A DNA stretch of 64,000 nt from FW021-bin31 sp964647485 (GTDB lineage: Bacteria; Bacteroidota; Bacteroidia; Chitinophagales; Chitinophagaceae): the NCBI GenBank assembly GCA_964647485.1, contig CAZYHV010000015.1:31704-95703 (forward strand), in the 5' to 3' direction. Below are positions 60,752 through 64,000 of the stretch, in pieces (the stretch's first letter is position 1; the number at the start of each line of letters is the position of its first letter). The notes below the pieces were generated by a model that did not search any database, was not told the DNA's origin, and was given only the letters and a program-made list of their open reading frames with translations. Position numbers and translations under genes: made by a program.

Positions 60752-61282
60752 ATGTCTCATACCTTATGGACTATCGGGCATTCAACGCATAAGATAACAA
60801 CTTTTGTTACTTTATTAAAAGAACATAATATTGAAATTCTTGTAGATATACGTAGTTTGCCCGGTTCTAATAAATATCCTCAATTTAATAAAGAAAATTT
60901 ACAGCTTTCTTTAGAAAAAGAAGGAATACAATATGACTATCAAAAGGCTTTAGGCGGATTAAGGAAAAAGAAGAAGAATGCTCACAATACCATCTGGCGA
61001 AATGCATCTTTTAGAGCCTATGCTGATTATATGGAGACTCCTGAATTTGAAGAAGCTTTACAGCAATTAATGGCATTGGCTCAGCGGCGTAGGGTTTGTA
61101 TATGTTGTGCAGAAGCTGTTTGGTGGCGATGCCACAGAAGCATGATTGCCGATATCCTAAAAAGTAAAGGCTGGACGGTATGGCATATTATGGGGAAAGG
61201 TAAATTAAAGGAACATCCCTATACCCAACCGGCCAAAATAGTAAAAGGGAAATTGTATTATGGAAAAAAAGAAGAGGAATAA
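60752..61282 (+). CDS. DUF488 family protein
   Basis: A 176-residue DUF488 protein: LWTIGHSTHKITTFVTLL at the N-terminus, VDIRSLPGSNKYPQFN near residue 31 and CICCAEAVWWRCHRSMIADIL near residue 108, all family signatures. Function is not established. It starts 11 nt after the desaturase, so the two are probably co-transcribed, though no functional link is known. Confidence 0.9.
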   Translation: MSHTLWTIGHSTHKITTFVTLLKEHNIEILVDIRSLPGSNKYPQFNKENLQLSLEKEGIQYDYQKALGGLRKKKKNAHNTIWRNASFRAYADYMETPEFEEALQQLMALAQRRRVCICCAEAVWWRCHRSMIADILKSKGWTVWHIMGKGKLKEHPYTQPAKIVKGKLYYGKKEEE

Positions 61283-61351
61283 TAAGGTAGGGCTCTGTTA
61301 TATGCCAACTCCCACTCACTAAAGTAATTAGGCATCCGTTACATGTTAACC

Positions 61352-62758
61352 TTATTTCCTTAGTTTCAAGCTGTCGGAAGAAATGAATTGAGCATCAATT
61401 CGCTTCAGATATTCTTTCATCTTAGGAGTAACATAATCTCCGGAAAGAAAACCACTCATTTGTTTTTTAGCTAATTCCCACTTTTTATCTGCCATCAGAT
61501 ATTTTATATATCGTTCGTTGACGTCCTTCTTTTTGCCCCCAAAAATACCAACAGCTATTCTTTGATATCCGGCTGCTGCTTTGACTTTCCCTTCCTCAAA
61601 TAAGATAGCAGCATAAGTATCTGCATTTAAGCCATAACTTCTTCTCATCTGCTTTTTCCAACTTTCTTTTGTAATGTAGGTAGGCTTCCCTTTTCCCGGA
61701 ACATTCATTGCAATACGGATTAAAGGTAGCGAGATACTCATCAGACTGTCAGCAAATTTCAATTTCGTTTTGGTACCTAATAAAGAAGTCGCCACATTAA
61801 TATAATCACTCGCTTTTTCAAGAGGGCTTTTTAATTCAGAAACCAACTCCAGGTATTCCGAATAGCGATCGTGTTTACTATAATACAATGCAATGCGACT
61901 TCCCATAACATCTGCCAATCGCATAGTCTTTGAATCTGAAGAGTCATTTATAAATCTTTCTTTAAAAGAGCGGTACTCAGAAAGCATGCTATCAATATTA
62001 TTTTGATTATTAAATCTCCCCAAAGCATCATATCTTGCTAGTATTCCATTCGGATATTTTTGCAATCCAATGCTTTTTACAGCATTAGCTTTCTCTTTCT
62101 TTCCCATTTTTTCAAAAAGATTGTAAGCCATGTGATATGCTTTATCCTCCACATGTTCAGCCGACAAAATCTTTTGCAGATGATCTTCTACTTCTGAATA
62201 AGCCTTATCTTTTCTTCCCTGAATCAAAGTATTCAAGTAGAGATTCATCCAACGGTCTTTTTCATCCGGGAAAGCATCAAATTCACTTTGAATAAGCTGT
62301 AAAGCCGTATCCGGTTGTTGAGACAATCTCAACAAGGATTGCCTGGTATTATAAAAAAGACTTGCCCCAACCAAAGCCCCCTTAACCGGATGCCCTATTG
62401 AATTACATACAGGGAAGACATACCCTTTTCCTCTATTTCTATCCGTATGTTCTGAATGAAATTTCAAAGCAAATGCTTGAGCACTGTCCGGCAAATGAAA
62501 AGTAGATCGAATAAGCCCATCAGAGTCAGAAATAGGAATGTTCTCCGCATAAATGATTCCCTCTACAGTATAATATAAAGTTAGCTGTAGATCAGATTCC
62601 TCACCAATAGAACTCTTGCTCCTGGAATACTGAAGCACAATTTCATCCCCTGCCTGTGGTTGAGCAGATAACGTCAGAGCTCCCTCAGTAAGCGTTTTCT
62701 CTTCTTGATGGCAAGCTATTACCGCCAAAAAAAACAAGACTGTTAGAAATTTATACAT
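61352..62758 (-). CDS. Predicted lipoprotein with helical repeats, TlpA-like N-terminal region
   Basis: A 468-residue protein with a lipoprotein signal (hydrophobic run, lipobox VIAC, Cys16). After it comes a beta domain (about 25-125; LSAQPQAGDEIVLQYS, GLIRSTFHLPDSAQAFALKF) and a helical TPR-like region (about 135-468). This layout resembles the N-terminal part of Bacteroidota TlpA-type lipoproteins, which normally end in a thioredoxin domain. No thioredoxin CxxC domain follows; the frame stops and only 69 bp remain before the DUF488 gene. Function unknown, probably outer- or inner-membrane anchored in the periplasm. Confidence 0.72.
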   Translation of the reverse strand: MYKFLTVLFFLAVIACHQEEKTLTEGALTLSAQPQAGDEIVLQYSRSKSSIGEESDLQLTLYYTVEGIIYAENIPISDSDGLIRSTFHLPDSAQAFALKFHSEHTDRNRGKGYVFPVCNSIGHPVKGALVGASLFYNTRQSLLRLSQQPDTALQLIQSEFDAFPDEKDRWMNLYLNTLIQGRKDKAYSEVEDHLQKILSAEHVEDKAYHMAYNLFEKMGKKEKANAVKSIGLQKYPNGILARYDALGRFNNQNNIDSMLSEYRSFKERFINDSSDSKTMRLADVMGSRIALYYSKHDRYSEYLELVSELKSPLEKASDYINVATSLLGTKTKLKFADSLMSISLPLIRIAMNVPGKGKPTYITKESWKKQMRRSYGLNADTYAAILFEEGKVKAAAGYQRIAVGIFGGKKKDVNERYIKYLMADKKWELAKKQMSGFLSGDYVTPKMKEYLKRIDAQFISSDSLKLRK

Positions 62759-63468
62759 ATCGAAATGTCTATACTCCTCTTTAAACTATATTTATCATCA
62801 TCGAAACTTCCTTACCTCTCCCCTTGTATATGCTTCAAAACTACTTTTTTTATTTGAATATTTCCGTTTGATTCATTTTTAAAATTAGTAGGATGGTATT
62901 GGCTAGCTACCCTTATTTAGGACTTTCTTAATAATCCGTTTGCCTTGATAGGAAAGGGAATTCCAATCATTGTGTTTTATGATAATGCAAAGTTTTTCAA
63001 AATATAAATTAGATTTTCTTGCATTTTGATAGCTCTCAAAGTGTTTTAAAACGTTAACCGGAAACGGCTCTTATTTTTTGTAAGTTCCATTTAGAAGTAT
63101 GACTATACATCTTCATGAAATTCACTGCCAATCTGAACTACTTCCGACCTATTATGTAAACCCTAAACAAAACCTGTATAATGCCTTATCAATCATACGA
63201 AGATGCCTAACCGCCGGTTATGGAACCGGAACTACAGATACCGCGGAATAGATCGTTTAATAAATTACCTTTTCCCTTATTGTCTTTTCCGCTAAAAAGA
63301 ATTATTATCCTGCATTTTTTTATATAATCGTTCCTTCGTATTTTATATTGATAATCCTCCGTATTTTAAATAACTTTTCCTGCGTATTATAAATTATTTC
63401 TACAAAAATAATTATATCTCGTTGATTTATAGAAAAATATAAATTTATATAAATTCGGAAAACCTTCG
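62759..63468. other. Gene-poor 0.75-kb intergenic region
   Basis: From 62759 to 63517 I see no convincing gene. The sequence is AT-rich except for about 63200-63250, where a CCGGTT/AACCGG hairpin (63214-63229) lies inside a 50-codon ORF (63099-63251) of no recognisable family. The GNAT promoter is at its right end. It may be a remnant of lost genes. Confidence 0.45.
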
Positions 63469-63476
63469 TATATTTG
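63469..63476 (+). promoter_or_regulatory. Putative -7 box of the GNAT gene
   Basis: TATATTTG, a perfect TAnnTTTG, followed by GTGCGTTAGTGGCAACC; 41 nt before the ATG. Confidence 0.5.
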
Positions 63477-63517
63477 TGCGTTAGTGGCAACCTTAAAAAC
63501 GACACTGCAAAAAGAAA

Positions 63518-63946
63518 ATGACTGAGATTGAAATAAAAAAAGTAACGCTTAGTGACATTGACCAATTACAAAAAATTGGCAGACAAACTTTTTATGAAAC
63601 TTTTGCGACAGGGAACACCGAAGAAAATATGACCAAATACTTGGACGAAGGATTTTCTGCCGAGAAATTAACGACTGAACTCAATGACCATAACGCAGAG
63701 TTTTATTTTGCAACACTTAACGACAATGTAATTGGTTATCTCAAACTAAACTTTGGACAATCACAAACTGAACTTCAAGACGACAAGGGACTTGAAATTG
63801 AACGCATTTATGTTTTAAAGGACTTTCACGGAAAAAAAGTTGGGCAACTACTCTATGACAAAGCAATTGAAGTCGCTAAGGAGAAAAAATCTGATTATAT
63901 ATGGTTAGGCGTTTGGGAAGAGAATCCAAGAGCAATAAATTTTTAG
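63518..63946 (+). CDS. GNAT N-acetyltransferase, C-terminally truncated
   Basis: A 142-residue GNAT-family protein: VTLSDIDQLQKIGRQTFYETFA at the N-terminus, the central strands AEFYFATLNDNVIGYLKLNFG, the acetyl-CoA loop in EIERIYVLKDFHGKKVGQLLYDKAIE (about 93-118; R/QxxGxG/A form) and WLGVWEENPRAINF. Family members continue with FYKKxGF and two more strands, about 30 residues; here a TAG follows directly after INF. The break coincides with a change to purine- and G-rich sequence (63950-63990), so it looks like a recombination junction. It is probably inactive or impaired. Confidence 0.75.
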   Translation: MTEIEIKKVTLSDIDQLQKIGRQTFYETFATGNTEENMTKYLDEGFSAEKLTTELNDHNAEFYFATLNDNVIGYLKLNFGQSQTELQDDKGLEIERIYVLKDFHGKKVGQLLYDKAIEVAKEKKSDYIWLGVWEENPRAINF

Positions 63947-64000
63947 CTGGTTGTCGGAAAAGGAGCCGCTAGTGGGAAAGAGGAGGGTAAATTTTCAGCG

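Noticed and set aside
61281..61356. AATAAGGT/ACCTTATT inverted repeat between the DUF488 and lipoprotein genes
   Set aside because: Only an 8-bp stem around a 60-nt loop with weak inner pairing; could be a loose terminator but not supportable.
1..64000. tRNA, rRNA, CRISPR array, complete insertion sequence or prophage
   Set aside because: Intergenic spaces were read for cloverleaf ends, regular spaced repeats and transposase motifs. None was found, though a short or divergent RNA gene could be missed by eye.

Overview
The window is 64 kb of AT-rich chromosome from a member of the Bacteroidota, most likely a free-living aerobic or facultative relative of the Flavobacteriia/Cytophagia/Sphingobacteriia group; I cannot place it to genus. 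The evidence is: a type B C-terminal secretion signal of the type IX secretion system (T9SS); a succinylornithine-type transcarbamylase in the arginine cluster; a menaquinone (not ubiquinone) pathway; type B ribosomal protein L31; a membrane pyrophosphatase beside the ATP synthase; and promoters of the Bacteroidota form TAnnTTTG with little sign of Shine-Dalgarno sequences. I found no tRNA, rRNA, CRISPR array, complete insertion sequence or prophage.

Layout. 1-5.4 kb: rnr (cut by the window edge), lpxK and a formiminotransferase on the minus strand, then a cystathionine beta-synthase homologue and meso-diaminopimelate dehydrogenase, convergent. 5.5-17.7 kb: a T9SS-secreted surface protein, thrS-infC, polA, a repeat array, a metallo-beta-lactamase/rhodanese fusion, an M1 metallopeptidase and a DapF-like protein. 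17.8-22.0 kb: arginine genes argF'-argB-argE-argH. 22.1-28.8 kb: an amidohydrolase and housekeeping genes (purB, acyP, tpiA, a GlmU-like protein, rpmE2, queG). 28.9-35.7 kb: the Fo/F1 operon atpB-E-F-H-A, divergent from a membrane pyrophosphatase. 36-48 kb: cold-shock protein, acyl-CoA dehydrogenase, PLP decarboxylase, ABC transporter, lpxB, ferritin, a TetR/ABC1-kinase/Rossmann operon and cysS. 48.2-52.2 kb: proline genes proC-proB-proA and a second proB. 52.3-59.3 kb: thiol peroxidase, aldo/keto reductase, menF-menD-menC-menE and a cupin. 59.6-64 kb: fatty-acid desaturase, DUF488 protein, a lipoprotein, a gene-poor stretch and a GNAT acetyltransferase whose C-terminus is cut off.

The most unusual content is biochemical. 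The cystathionine beta-synthase homologue has Ser where the PLP-binding lysine should be (residue 44). The DapF homologue has Ser at both catalytic cysteine positions (residues 73 and 198) and changes in substrate-binding residues, in a genome that also encodes meso-DAP dehydrogenase, which makes DapF dispensable for DAP synthesis. Both are intact, full-length genes, so both look like repurposed enzymes rather than decaying ones. Glutamate 5-kinase is duplicated around proA, and a similar hairpin lies about 60 nt upstream of each copy.

At the level of gene order, three usually conserved blocks are broken: infC is not followed by rpmI-rplT, atpA is not followed by atpG, and the arg and men clusters lack some genes. 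At the level of DNA structure, there is a 23-bp tandem repeat, a dispersed repeat shared by two distant intergenic regions, a strong hairpin between atpE and atpF, and several genes whose -7 box lies only 4-8 nt before the start codon, which suggests leaderless mRNAs.
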